From contig NC_054740.1 of assembly GCF_018143015.1 (NCBI RefSeq), positions 53,750,779-53,814,778 of the forward strand: DNA of 64,000 nt, given 5' to 3'. Below the pieces are notes generated by a model. The model was not told where the DNA came from and did not search any database. It was given only the letters and a program-made list of their open reading frames with translations. Origin of the DNA: Lytechinus variegatus (taxonomy: Eukaryota > Echinodermata > Echinoidea > Temnopleuroida > Toxopneustidae). Below, one piece after another: positions 31,860 to 42,408 of the stretch. A program made the position numbers and the translations under genes. Every line of letters starts with the position of its first letter. Position 1 is the first letter of the stretch.

Positions 31860-33012
31860 GTGCAAAGAAGGTCATTTATCTTCATGATAGATCACAGGTT
31901 GTCAAGATTGGTGAAAATATGTCGTCTCCTGTTAAACTTCCTTTTGGAGTGCCCCAAGGTTCAGTTCTCGGGCCGTTGTTTTTTGCCATCTATTCCAGTC
32001 CTCTTGCAAAAATTGCGCATAAACATGGCATAGACATTCATATGTATGCGGATGATACACAGTTGTAGGTGTCATTTGATCCAACTGACCCTGCTAGTGA
32101 GTTGTCTGCCAGGCTTCGTTTACAAAATACAATAGATGATATGCGGTCATGGATGATAAAGAATAAGTTGAAATTAAATGAAAGTAAAACAGACTTGTTG
32201 ATTATTAGTTCTAAATCACAAAGTCATTTGATTAAGGACCGGACTATACAGGTTGGGGACTCCTTGATTAAAGCCTTGTCATCAGTTCGAAATCTCGGTG
32301 TCGTATTTGACGAACATATGTCTATGGATGCACAAGTAAAGAAAATATGTCAATCAGTATACTACAATATTCATAATGTTAACAGCATGAGGAAAGTCCT
32401 TGACCATAAGTCTGCTGCTATGCTTATACACTCATTTGTACTATCTCGATTAGATGTTGGAAATGCTCTTCTTTTTAATATAACCTCACGCAATGTTAAT
32501 AAACTTCAGTATGCTCAGAATACAGCTGCCAGGGTTTTAACTGGTACATCAAAATATCAACACATCTCACCAATTCTCCAAAAGTTACATTGGTTGCCAA
32601 TCCGGAAGCGTATAGAATTTAAAATACTTCTTCTCACTTGGAAAGTGTGTAATGGTTTGGCACCAAAATATCTACAAGAGCTTGTCACGCCTTATGCACC
32701 AGCTAGAAGCCTGAGATCATCACACCAGCAACTTCTTAAGACTCCCAAGACACGTGTTGCATATGGTGCTCGAGCTTTCTCTGCCTCAGCACCTTCTCTC
32801 TGGAATAATTTGCCATTAAATTTAAGAATTATACAATCACTGGAGACCTTTAAATCAAAACTGAAATCTTATCTTTTCTAACAGTATTAGTTATTGGCAC
32901 TTTGACACTCATCCAAACTTTCTCTTTCTTTTCTTGTGCGCCTCGGAATAGAATATTTCTAGATAGATGGCGCTATATAAATGCCTATTATTATTATTAT
33001 TATTATTATTCG
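31860..33012 (+). mobile_element. 5'-truncated LINE (CR1/L2-like), + strand
   Basis: The conceptual product contains reverse-transcriptase blocks LPFGVPQGSVLGPLFF and the catalytic YADDTQL, then the thumb and C-terminal region (ARVLTGTSKYQHISPILQKL, HWLPIRKRIEFK, APSLWNNLPLNLR) up to the stop at 32881. A TAG follows YADDTQL where such proteins usually have Tyr, splitting the frame at about 32066. Everything upstream of the VKLPFGVPQGS region (endonuclease, RT fingers) is missing. The 3' end carries GGCGCTATATAAATGCC and a (TTA)n tail, typical of CR1/L2-type elements. Dead on arrival by 5' truncation, but otherwise well preserved. Confidence 0.88.
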
Positions 33013-33059
33013 CATTCTCACGCATGCAGATTTTTGTGCTCACACACCCCTCTATATTC

Positions 33060-34762
33060 AATTCAATTCAATTCTTTTATTTCATTTCCATTCAAAACAT
33101 AATACAAAGTAATATAAAACAATAGAAATCAAATACAATTTTACAGAAGGGCATTCTTACTTCGTAAAAAAAAACACAGTATAATAAGGAGCATAAATGG
33201 ATATGGAAATGGGGGATCCACTAAAAAGCAAAGCTTGTAAAATTGTGGATCCCCCTGGAAAGAAGAAATTATAGTCGACTTACTATATGCGTACATGCAT
33301 GTATTACGGGAAAGAAAAAGAGAAAAAGAAATCATATTGACGGAAACATAAAAACTGAACAAATGCAAAGCTTTTCACACAAAGAGGTCTTCGTTGTAAA
33401 GGATATGTTGCGCAAGACAGGAAAAAACAGAGAGAGGGGATGACAAGACGTAGAAGACAAGACAAAACAAGAGACAGGACAGTACAAACAACTAGTTTTT
33501 AAAAGGAGTAAAACTAAGAATAGGAAAGGGCTGACCATGAACCAGCTTGATCTGGTGAAATAACAAAGGATATGACTGGACAATATAGATGAAAAAAGAT
33601 AAAAGTGAAAAATGTAAGGATTATAATCAAGATAATGAAGTGTTAGTTCCGTTGAGAAGAATTATAGGAATTAAGCAGGATACGTTTGAGTTTACGTTTG
33701 AATGAATTCAAGGAGACACTGTCTTTAACATTATTAGCGAGTGAGTTCCAGAATTTAGGACCGTTGAATAAGAATGTATTTTTGGCCAGTAAAGTTCTGT
33801 AAAGTGGGATGTGAAGTTCGTCAGAGTGTCTCGTGGGGTAGTTATGATAAAATTGATTTTTAGGGAACATGGCATCAAAATATGGGGAAGTGCATTATTA
33901 TTATAACTATACATGAAGTGCCCTAACTGTAGTAAATACAGGTCTTTGACTTTCAACAGTTTACTTTCTAGAAAAAGTGGGTCCGTATGAGAACGGAAAC
34001 ATGTACTATGAATAATACGAAGTGCTTTCTTTTGCAAAAGCAACAATTTATCTAATAAATATTGATGGGTATCACCCCAAATAAGAATCCCATAGTTCAA
34101 ATAAGGCAAGATTAAGGATGAGTAGAGCATGATTAATGATGTGGAGGGAATGCAAAATTTTAGCCTATTAATAATACCAATATTTCGTGAAATTATTTTG
34201 GATATATTTTCAATATGATTTTTCCAAGAAAGTTTACTGTCAACTGTTATTCCAAGAAATTTGGTGTAAGGTACCATTTCTAATGGGGTATTATCAAATA
34301 TAATGTTCATCGGTAACTTGTCTATGGAATTACTAAATAACATGTATTTTGTTTTGTTAAGGTTCAAAGATAATCGATTGGCTCTTATCCACTCAGTAAC
34401 ATAATAAGTTCAGAATTAATAACATCAACTAAAGTTTGTGGATTCTGATGAGAAAAAAATAAGGTCGAATCATCTGCAAACAAGATAAGAGATAATATTT
34501 TGGATGATCTACAGAAATCATTTATATAAATTGTGAAAAGAAGTGGGCCCAATAAGCTACCCTGGGGGACTCCACAGTTAACATATTTCAAATTGGAGTT
34601 ATGATCTTTAACAAACACGTATTGTTGTCTGTTAAGTAGGTAGCTCCTGAACCACTCCAAGGCCTTCCCTCGCACACCATAGTGAGATATTTTTTTAAGT
34701 AGGATTTCATGATTAATGGTATCGAAGGCCTTGGAGTAGTCCAGGAAAATACCCACAAGGTG
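33060..34762 (-). mobile_element. 5'-truncated LINE (CR1/Jockey-like), minus strand
   Basis: Minus-strand frames encode RT motifs [40 protein letters not shown] and FADDSTLFF, followed by the thumb region (TKFLGITVDSKLSWKNHI, LPYLNYGILIWG) and a C-terminal FWNSLANNV. The frame shifts at about 34370-34390 and again near 33870, so it is not active. The 5' part before the AFDTINHE block is absent. The 3' end is marked by a GAATT/GAATTG pentamer repeat at 33058-33075, the usual microsatellite tail of this group. It differs in sequence from the + strand LINE next to it. Confidence 0.87.
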
Positions 34763-34883
34763 ATTAGACTATATAAGCAGCTGAATATTTTACGACTTCC
34801 AGACAATGGTAAATACCAAATGGCTTTATTAATGTATGAATACCACAAAAAAAATCTACCACATATTTTTGACAACATGTTTT

Positions 34884-35166
34884 TGTGATTAAGGTATCAA
34901 ATAAAAGAGCAGATATTGAACTTTTTAGGTAAGGCATGTGATTTTCTTTTTGAAATTCAGATATCCCCCGCCAAATGAGTTTTTGGTATCCTTTCTTCAA
35001 ATTGTTTTTGCTCACTTATGCGTGAATGAAGAATAATCTAAGTAATATCAGATGAAAGAAGAAATTCTAAGCTTTACATTGGTAGGCCATTTGTCTATTG
35101 TATTTGTGATTAAGTTATGAAAAATCATCGCTTAATCTCGGTTTTGTTTTTTCTGGGAAGCACTGT
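34884..35166 (+). mobile_element. truncated mariner-like MITE, relative of the 3969 element
   Basis: Homologous to the right third of 3969-4758: GTGATTAAGGTATCAAATAA, CCCGCCAAATGAGTTTTTGG and TTTTTTCTGGGAAGCACTG before TA. The left part is missing, cut at the end of the minus-strand LINE. Confidence 0.75.
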
Positions 35167-35257
35167 ATACTTGCATATTTTTATCCAGTTTCTCTTGCTC
35201 ATATTTTCTTCTTTGGAGCTTATTTTATTCTTTACTTCTCCCCTATCTTCACTTTCC

Positions 35258-36190
35258 CATAGGCGGATCCAGCTTTTGGCGAAAGGTGGGGGGGGGGCGT
35301 ACTGCCGCGCGGCGCACATATTTTTGCACTTCACCGGCGCCTTAAAGAAAATGTTGAAAAAGAAGGAAAAGTCTGACCCTGTCAAATGCTTTTTTCAAAA
35401 TCTAGAATTTCCAGTCATGTCATTCTGCATGACCACGTGCAGATAAAACATGTATTTCCGGGGGGGGGGGGGGGGCAAGATTCCAACTTATTTCTGAAGA
35501 CAAAAAATAAAAACGATAGAGTAAACTGACCGAGCTGCTGAATGGGGTGATTATTTTTTTTTACAAGTGTAATAAAAGTCTCACATTTGCACATTTTTCA
35601 TAGTTTTCATGAAATGTTAAGGGGAGAATGTGTTTCCACAACAGCTGATCGGGAATTTGCCCCCCCCCCCTTGCTGCGACCATTCCCTGAAGTCTACTTA
35701 AACATATCTGATTATAACAGAAATATATACATAAATTTAAATATATAATCTTTCTAAAACATACATGTATATAGAGAGAGATTGAAAAACTTATTAAAGA
35801 AAGAAACAAGCAAAAAGTAACACAAATTATTTGTGTTACGTGCATTTTCAAAATCTCGTGTACTATCCCTTTTATTGCGATGAGGCCAATACTTTTGTAT
35901 GTTAGGGATTTGATTAGAATGCTGTTACATGTTTTATATCAGTACAAGTAAACTCATCAACATTTCCTATATTTTAGATTTAGAGCACCGCCCTCTATCA
36001 AAATTAATATTTGGTGGAGTTGTCAATGAGATTTATTTTTGCTGTAATATGATTAAGGGATTACAGTTATACATAAGCATGATGCACTTTCATCATCAAT
36101 TTCACTTTGACATTCCAGTTTCATTGCTTGGCTGTTGAATTTGTGATGGGGTGATCTAAGATTTATCAAAATAAAAAGTAACAAATAAAA
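35258..36190. other. non-coding DNA with several G/C homopolymers
   Basis: G-runs near 35288 and 35460-35475 and a C-run near 35659-35671, with a CATAGGCGGATCCAGC motif at 35259 resembling the GGCGGATCC segment inside the hAT-like elements of the array. Possibly element debris; no gene seen. Confidence 0.35.
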
Positions 36191-36194
36191 TTAT

Positions 36195-36293
36195 GCCGAG
36201 ACCCCGGACAGTTCCTATCTATCCAAGTATGGTTTTGAACCAGGGACCTGCAGAGTCTTCAGTCTGATGCTCCCCCAACTGAGCTATCTCGGC
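36195..36293 (-). tRNA. dispersed tRNA-Phe-like copy with T-loop insertion
   Basis: The minus strand reads GCCGAGATAGCTCAGTTGGG, an anticodon arm with CTGAAGA, then CCCTGGTTCAAAACCATAC, an insert, and CCGGGGTCTCGGC. A few indels around the anticodon stem. It directly abuts the palindromic MITE at 36297. Confidence 0.6.
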
Positions 36294-36296
36294 ATC

Positions 36297-36495
36297 AGGG
36301 GGCCGTTTCATAAAGCTGTTCGTAAGCTAAGAGCGACTTTAAGAACGACTTTAAGAACGACTGGTGATCCTTTCTTGTGGTAATGATATTCACCATTAAT
36401 GTTCATTGGTGATTATTCAGCGCATATGAAAGGACCACCAGTCGTTCTCAAAGTCGCTCTTAACTTACGAACAGCTTTTATGAAACGGCTACCCG
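36297..36495. mobile_element. palindromic MITE, TTTCATAAAGCTG family, copy 3
   Basis: GGGGGCCGTTTCATAAAGCT and TAAGAGCGACTTTAAGAACG are mirrored by CGTTCTCAAAGTCGCTCTTA and AGCTTTTATGAAACGGC. One arm contains a short internal duplication of GACTTTAAGAAC. Confidence 0.8.
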
Positions 36496-36759
36496 AAATC
36501 ATAGATACATCTACAGATTACTGACGAAGCTTCTTCTCTAGGATGGATGGGGGTTTGGTGAGGAGTGATGGCAATGAAATCAAGGTATTCTACATATCTT
36601 TTTTGAAAGAAATCAGTTTACATCCCCCTCCTGTCCCTGAGTAGTCTTCCTGCCTTTTTACATCCATCCAACACAAAAACAAATTAAGCAAATCAAAGCA
36701 AAGCAAAGCAAATGAAAAGGTGCCCCTTTGATCGGCCCGCGACACCAAGGAGTGTATAA

Positions 36760-36776
36760 TCGGGGGGGGGGGGGGG
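36760..36776 (+). repeat. poly-G tract
   Basis: About 15 G in a row. The rest of 36496-36965 has no recognised feature. Confidence 0.9.
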
Positions 36777-36965
36777 TGATGCATTCAAATAACAATTTTA
36801 AATGTAAATAAACTCGTCTATTTTAGCATCTTAATTTCTCTATTCCCATTCGATCTATAAACTTTTATAAATGTTAAAAAAAATCTTATAAGTAGAATGA
36901 TCTGTAGTGAAAGGCAATCCTTTTCTTAGAAAGTGTCCTTCGTCATGGCGTTTGGTGAAATTCTG

Positions 36966-37073
36966 GGGAGCATTTAACTTATCGGACAGTTTCCATAGGA
37001 ACAGTGCTTCTCAGCCAATTAAATTTCAGATCCGACAACTTGTGGGTCAAAAATGTTTGATAAAATGCTCCCG
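36966..37073 (+). mobile_element. shortened GGAGCATTTC MITE copy
   Basis: GGGGAGCATTTAACTTATCG and ACAGTTTCCATAGGAACAGT end with an inverted GATAAAATGCTCCCG. Shorter than the copies at 15757 and 22018. Confidence 0.7.
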
Positions 37074-37125
37074 AATTGGCTGAGAGATGGTGATTTTAGA
37101 AAATAAAAATGGTGACAAAAGTTCT

Positions 37126-37163
37126 GCCGAGACCCGGGACAGTTCATAACTTCGTATGGTTTT

Positions 37164-37214
<51 letters not shown>

Positions 37215-37219
37215 TCGGC
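37126..37219 (-). tRNA. dispersed tRNA-Phe-like copy with T-loop insertion
   Basis: The minus strand has perfect GCCGAGA/TCTCGGC acceptor halves, A box, GAA anticodon arm, CCTGG/CCGGG T stem and an enlarged T loop (CAAAACCATACGAAG, then TTATGAACTG). Downstream the array-type spacer is recognisable (TTGTCACCATTTTTATTTTC, then CTCTCAGCCA). It is head-to-head with the first unit of the array at 37591. The best-preserved dispersed copy. Confidence 0.7.
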
Positions 37220-37590
37220 GTCTGACTCTGTAATCCACTATCAGACTATATCAAAAGGTTTTTAACATGGTCTCGGATGGGAGGTTTTTGATAAAGTGTA
37301 ACCATTTGCATTTTTTGGAGATATCCGCATTTGCACAACGAAACACCAGTCTATTCTTGCACGTCACTCAGGCATGCAGTTTGGACATCTCAGCCCGAGC
37401 TTTCAATTCAGGCAAGTCATGTCTGTGCGTCCGCAGCAGGAAGGAAAGGGGAGGTGCTGAATAAATCTTTATTGTTTAACGTTTATTGAGAAGATATGGC
37501 AACGTCATCATCAAAACCTCACATTCATGTCCTGAACTCTGAATAGAAAGCCTCCCTGATAATCGATACATTTACAGGAAGTTTCCAGAT

Positions 37591-37595
37591 GCCGA

Positions 37596-37646
<51 letters not shown>

Positions 37647-37686
37647 AAAACCATCCAAAGAAACATGAACTGTCCCGGGTCTCGGC
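37591..37686 (+). tRNA. tRNA-Phe(GAA)-like gene, array unit 1
   Basis: Acceptor GCCGAGA/TCTCGGC, D stem GCTC/GAGC, anticodon arm TCAGA-CTGAAGA-TCTGA (anticodon GAA, Phe), variable AGGTC, T stem CCTGG/CCGGG. The T loop is about 31 nt instead of 7 because AAAACCATCC, AAAGAAACATG and AACTG replace the usual GA. Total 96 nt. A box TAGCTCAGTTGG is intact, GGTTCAAAACC replaces the B box, and T-runs follow about 25 nt downstream. Whether it makes a usable tRNA is unknown. An enlarged T loop would normally prevent the elbow from forming, so a pseudogene or a novel Pol III RNA is equally possible. Confidence 0.7.
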
Positions 37687-37767
37687 ACAATTTTGGTCAC
37701 CGTTTTTTTTCTAAAATACCACCTCTCAGCCAGATATAATACATAGATTGACAAGAAGTTTCCAGAT

Positions 37768-37772
37768 GCCGA

Positions 37773-37823
<51 letters not shown>

Positions 37824-37863
37824 AAAACCATCCAAAGAAACATGAACTGTCCCGGGTCTCGGC
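37768..37863 (+). tRNA. tRNA-Phe-like gene, array unit 2
   Basis: Identical organisation to unit 1, 177 bp further on, with all stems intact and the same T-loop insert. TATAATA lies about 30 bp upstream, unlike unit 1. Confidence 0.68.
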
Positions 37864-37943
37864 AGAATTTTGGTCACCGTTTTTTTCTAACATACCACCT
37901 CTCAGCCAGATATAATACATAGATTGACAAGAATTTTCCAGAT

Positions 37944-38039
37944 GCCGAGATAGCTCAGTTGGGAGAGTGTCAGACTGAAGATCTGAAGATCCATGGTTCA
38001 AAACCATCCAAAGAAACATGAACTGTCCCGGGTCTCAGC
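37944..38039 (+). tRNA. tRNA-Phe-like gene, array unit 3 (diverged)
   Basis: Same organisation, with changes in the anticodon stem (TGTCAGA), the T stem (CATGG) and the acceptor (TCTCAGC), each weakening a pair. Confidence 0.6.
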
Positions 38040-38118
38040 ACAATTTTGGTCACCGTTTTTTCTAAAATACCACCTCTCAGCCAAAGATAATCCATAGATT
38101 GACAGGAAGCTTCCAAAT

Positions 38119-38138
38119 GCCGAGATAGCTCAGTTGGA

Positions 38139-38174
<36 letters not shown>

Positions 38175-38214
38175 AAAACCATTCAAAGAAACATGAACTG
38201 TCCCGGGTCTCGGC
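38119..38214 (+). tRNA. tRNA-Phe-like gene, array unit 4
   Basis: Same organisation, with GTTGGAAGAGC in the D arm. The spacer before it is of the older type (AAAGATAATCCATAG) without TATAATA. The following spacer is interrupted by the element at 38238. Confidence 0.66.
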
Positions 38215-38237
38215 AGAATTTTGGTCACTGTTTTTTT

Positions 38238-39138
38238 GTCTCACCTGCATAGCAGAGTGAGACTATAGGCGCCGCTTTTCCGACGGCGGCGGCGTCAACA
38301 TCAAATCTTAACCTGAGGTTAAGTTTTTGAAATGACATCATAACTTAGAAAGTATATGGACCTAGTTCATGAAACTTGGACATAAGGTTAATTAAGTATC
38401 ACTAAACATCCTGCATGAGTCTTATGTCACATGACCAAAGTCAAAGGTCATTTAGGGTCAATGAATTTTGGCCGAATTGGGGGTATCTGTTGAATTCCCA
38501 TCATAACTTTGAAAGTTTATGGATCTGATTCGTGAAACTTGGACAAAATAGTATACAAGCATCACTGAACATTTTGTGCAAGTTTCAGGTCTCTATTAAG
38601 GTCAAAGATCATTTAGGGTCAATGAACTTTGGCCGAATAGGGGGTATCTGTTGAATTACCATCATAACTTGACAGTTTATTGGTCTAGTTCGTTAAACTT
38701 GGACATTAGAGTAATCAAGTATCACTGAATATCCTGTGCACATTTCAGGTCACATGACCAAGGTCAAAGGTCAATGAACTTTGGCCGAATTGGGGGTATC
38801 TGTTGAATTACCATCATAACTTTGAAAGTTTATGGATCTGATTCATGGAACTTGGACATAAGAGTAATCAAGTATCACTGAACATCTTGTGCGAGTTTCA
38901 GGTCACATGATCAAGGTCAAAGGTCATGTAAGGTCAATGAACTTTGGCCATGTTGGGGTTTTTGGTGAATAACCATCATATCTCTGTAAATTTTATGGGT
39001 CTAGTTCATAAAAAGTGGACATAAGAGTAACCATGTATCACTGAACATCTTGTGCGAGTTAGAGTAGTTTTCAAGTTCAGCACTGCTGCTATATTGAACT
39101 GCGTGATGCAGGTGAGACGGCCAGAGGCATTCCACTTG
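38238..39138 (+). mobile_element. GTCTCACCTGC element, copy A, in a tRNA-unit spacer
   Basis: The left end GTCTCACCTGCATAGC and the right end GTGATGCAGGTGAGAC are inverted, with an extra right tail GGCCAGAGGCATTCCACTTG. The interior consists of four to five diverged ~180-bp subrepeats with AGGTCAAAGGTCA and TGAACTTTGGCC. It lies inside the spacer T-run, so the target duplication cannot be read. No transposase. Confidence 0.8.
38761..38773 (+). promoter_or_regulatory. perfect DR1 nuclear-receptor half-site pair inside the GTCTCACCTGC element
   Basis: AGGTCA-A-AGGTCA, followed by TGAACTTTGGCC, whose complement GGCCAAAGTTCA fits the HNF4-type DR1 consensus. The same pair is at 38914-38926 and in the other copies. 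Binding is not shown by sequence alone. Confidence 0.45.
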
Positions 39139-39204
39139 TTTCTAAAATACCTCATCTCTGCCAGATATAATACATAGATTGACAAGAAGTTTCCAGATGC
39201 CTAA

Positions 39205-39248
<44 letters not shown>

Positions 39249-39401
39249 GGGTACAAAACCATCCAAAAAAAGAACTGTCCCGGGTCTCGGCACAGGGTTG
39301 GTCACCGTTTTTTGTTGTTTTCTAAATACCACCTCTCATCCAGAGTTAATCCATATATTGACAAGAAGTTCCAGATGCCGAGATAGCTCAGTTTGGGAGA
39401 G

Positions 39402-39409
39402 CGTCAGAC
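39402..39409 (+). repeat. 8-bp target duplication CGTCAGAC, left
   Basis: Matches 40710-40717 exactly. The sequence is the 5' side of the tRNA-like anticodon stem, so the insertion split the gene there. Confidence 0.9.
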
Positions 39410-40709
39410 CAGTGGCGTAGCTAGGATTTTTTTCCCGGGGGGCACTGCGGGGTCCTGCTTTTTCAGGGGGGGGGGGGGGGCAACGGCCATTTTTCGGTGT
39501 GTGTGTACGTGTCCACAAGGGCGGATCCGACTTTCGCCATAGGGGACGGGGCCCGAAATTATATATTCACCTATATCAGTCACTTGTTAGTTTTATTCTT
39601 ATGAAACAACATGAACATAAAATAATCTCATAAGCCTTATAAAAAGTGCGAGCGCGAGCGATTTTTTTTTTTACTTTAATGTATTTTTCCTGAAATTTAA
39701 TTTTCTGGGCAATGTTATGTGTGATCCTGAACAAGATTCTTATGTACCCCAAGCGCGAACAGAAATGTTTTCAACTGTTCTAGCATTATCGAAAAGGGAC
39801 CTGTTAAGGACTGCTTACAGTTACCCACGAAGACGGCATATATTTCAATAATGCGAGCGCGAAGCGCGAGCAAATTTCACTTTTTGTATTAATTAATGTT
39901 ATAGGTATGTAACTAAACAATTGATGCGAGCGCGAAGCGCGAGAGGAAGAAGAAAATTAGATTTTAGACCTAAAGCGGGACATTCATATTTTGTAAGTCA
40001 TAAATATGATATAGTCAATTGGGTATCATTAAATATTGCGATCGTGAAGCGTGAGCAGACAATTATTGATATTCTGATGTAAAACTGGAGTACATTTTAA
40101 ATAAAGAACATGCACGCTATAGCGCATGTTAAATATTTAGACCTAAAATCTGGGCATTCTGAATACATTTATTTAATGGAACATTATGGAATACACGTAG
40201 ACAATATGAACTTGGCAAACCAACAATGTGACCACGCAGCGTGAGCTTAAAATGCTGATATGGTAGACCATAAAACGGACATTTTACAGAGCACTTAAAT
40301 TTGTAAATGAAAAAAAAAATAATGAAAGCTCGATGTCCGAGCTAAAATATGTTTTGCATATTGACTTCAAAACTTGCTCCACATCAGCCTATTGAGCAAG
40401 ATATGGATCCCATCGAACAGGCAATTATGGCGCAAAGTGCCAGCAAAAATTTATATAGTAATGAAAAGATGAAAACATGAAAAGATTTTTTTGTGAATTG
40501 CAAGTATTTCCCTCACATTATTTCATTCAATCGTCTTCCTCCTCTTATTTTCCTCTTCCTTTTTCTTCTGTCTTTCTTCTTATTTTCCTTTTTCTTTCTC
40601 TTTTTTCTCTTTTTTGCTCTGCCAATTTTTTGGGGGGGGGGGCACCTGGGGGGGGGCCACGGCGCCGTGCCCCCGAGGCCCCCCCCCCCCCGCCGTAGCT
40701 ACGCCACTG
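39410..40709 (+). mobile_element. hAT-like element, copy A, inserted in a tRNA-like anticodon arm
   Basis: The ends are CAGTGGCGTAGCTA and its exact inverse, flanked by perfect 8-bp duplications CGTCAGAC, both hAT hallmarks. 1300 bp with several ATGCGAGCGCGAAGCGCGAG motifs, a T/C-rich stretch near 40540-40615 and G/C runs near both ends. No transposase, so non-autonomous. Same family as 20027-21183. Confidence 0.88.
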
Positions 40710-41048
40710 CGTCAGACTGAACATCTGAAGGTCCCTGGTTTCAAAACCATCCAAAGAAACGTGAAAACTGTCCCGGGTCTCGCAGCAGAATTTCGGTCAC
40801 CGTTTTTTTTTTTTTCTAAAATACTAGCTCTCAGCCAGAGATAATCCGTAGATTCACAAGAAGCTTCCAAATGCCGAGATAGCTCAGTGGGAGAAGCGTC
40901 AGACTGAAGATGCTGAAGTCCCTGGTTCAAACCATCCAAAGAAACATGAACTGTCCCGGGTCTCGGCAGAATTTTGGTCACCGTTTTTTTTCTAAAATAC
41001 CACATCTCAGCCAGATATAATACATAGATTGACAAAAAGTTTCCAGAT

Positions 41049-41104
<56 letters not shown>

Positions 41105-41241
41105 AAAACTATCCAAAGAAACATGAACTGTCCCGGGTCTCGGCAGAATTTTGGTCACGGTTTGTTTTTTTCTAAAATATCACATCTCAGCCAGATATAA
41201 TACATAGATTGACAAGAAGTTTCCAGATGCCGAGATAGCTA

Positions 41242-41280
<39 letters not shown>

Positions 41281-41410
41281 ATTCAAAACCATCCAAAGAA
41301 ACATGAACTGTCCCGGGTCTCGGCAGAATTTTGGTCACCGTTTTTTTTCTTAAATACCACATCTCAGCCAGAAATAATACATAGATTGACAAGAAGTTTC
41401 CAGATGCCGA

Positions 41411-41461
<51 letters not shown>

Positions 41462-41585
41462 AAAACCATCCAAAGAAACATGAACTGTCCGGGTCTAGGC
41501 AGAATTTGGGTAACGTTTTTTTTTTGAAATACCACATCTCAGCCAGATATATTACATAGATTGACAAGAAGTTTCCAGATGCCGA

Positions 41586-41636
<51 letters not shown>

Positions 41637-41763
41637 AAAACCATCCAAAGAAACATGAACTATCCCGGGTCTCGGCAGAAATTTGGTCACCGTTTTTTCT
41701 TCTAACATACCACCTCTCAGCCAGATATATTACATAGATTGACAAGAAGTTTCCAGATGCCAA

Positions 41764-41814
<51 letters not shown>

Positions 41815-41954
41815 AAAACCATCCAAAGAAACATGAACTGTCTCGGGTCTCGGCAGAATTTTTGTCACCGTTTTTTCTTCTAACATACCACCTCTCAGCC
41901 AGATATATTTCATAGATTGACAAGAAGTTTCCAGATGCCGAGATAGCTCAGTTA

Positions 41955-41992
<38 letters not shown>

Positions 41993-42122
41993 AAAACCAT
42001 CCAAAGAAACATGAACTGTCCCGGGTCTCGGCAGAATTTTGGTCACCGTTTTTTCTTTTAACATACCACCTCTCAGCCAGATATATTACATAGATTGACA
42101 AGAAGTTTTCAGATGCCGAGAG

Positions 42123-42168
<46 letters not shown>

Positions 42169-42408
42169 CAAAAACCATCCTAAGAAACATGAACTGACCC
42201 CTGTCTCAGCACAATTTTGGTCACCGTTTTTTCTAAAATACCACCTCTCAGCCAAAGATAATCCATAGATTGACAGGAAGCTTCCAAATGCCGAGATAGC
42301 TCAGTTGGAAGAGCGTCAGTCTGAAGATCTGAAGGTCCCTGGTTCAAAACCATTCAAAGAAACATGAACTGTCCCGGGTCTCGGCAGAATTTTGGTCACT
42401 GTTTTTTT
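40710..42408 (+). repeat. tRNA-Phe-like block in copy A (9 units plus a split one)
   Basis: The first unit is the right half of the hAT-split gene. Several later units have small changes (for example GCGATAGCTCAG, AGAGAGCTCAG). The last unit has the older AAAGATAATCCATAG spacer and precedes the copy B transposon. Confidence 0.85.

Larger units (their letters stand above)
38238..42408 (+). repeat. higher-order repeat copy A (~4.17 kb)
   Basis: The order is GTCTCACCTGC element, one whole and one hAT-split tRNA-like unit, hAT-like element, then nine further units. The same order with the same insertion points recurs twice, so this is a segmental tandem triplication rather than independent insertions. 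Confidence 0.9.

Noticed and set aside
37147-37160. ATAACTTCGTAT resembling a loxP arm in the dispersed tRNA-like copy
   Set aside because: The 12-nt match lacks the second arm and 8-bp core. It is part of the T-loop insert and drifts between copies; coincidence.
40477-40844. Hydrophobic Phe/Leu-rich frames with glycine or proline tails (also at 44664 and 48854)
   Set aside because: They lie on the T/C-rich and G/C-run right end of the hAT-like element and shift frame among the three copies.
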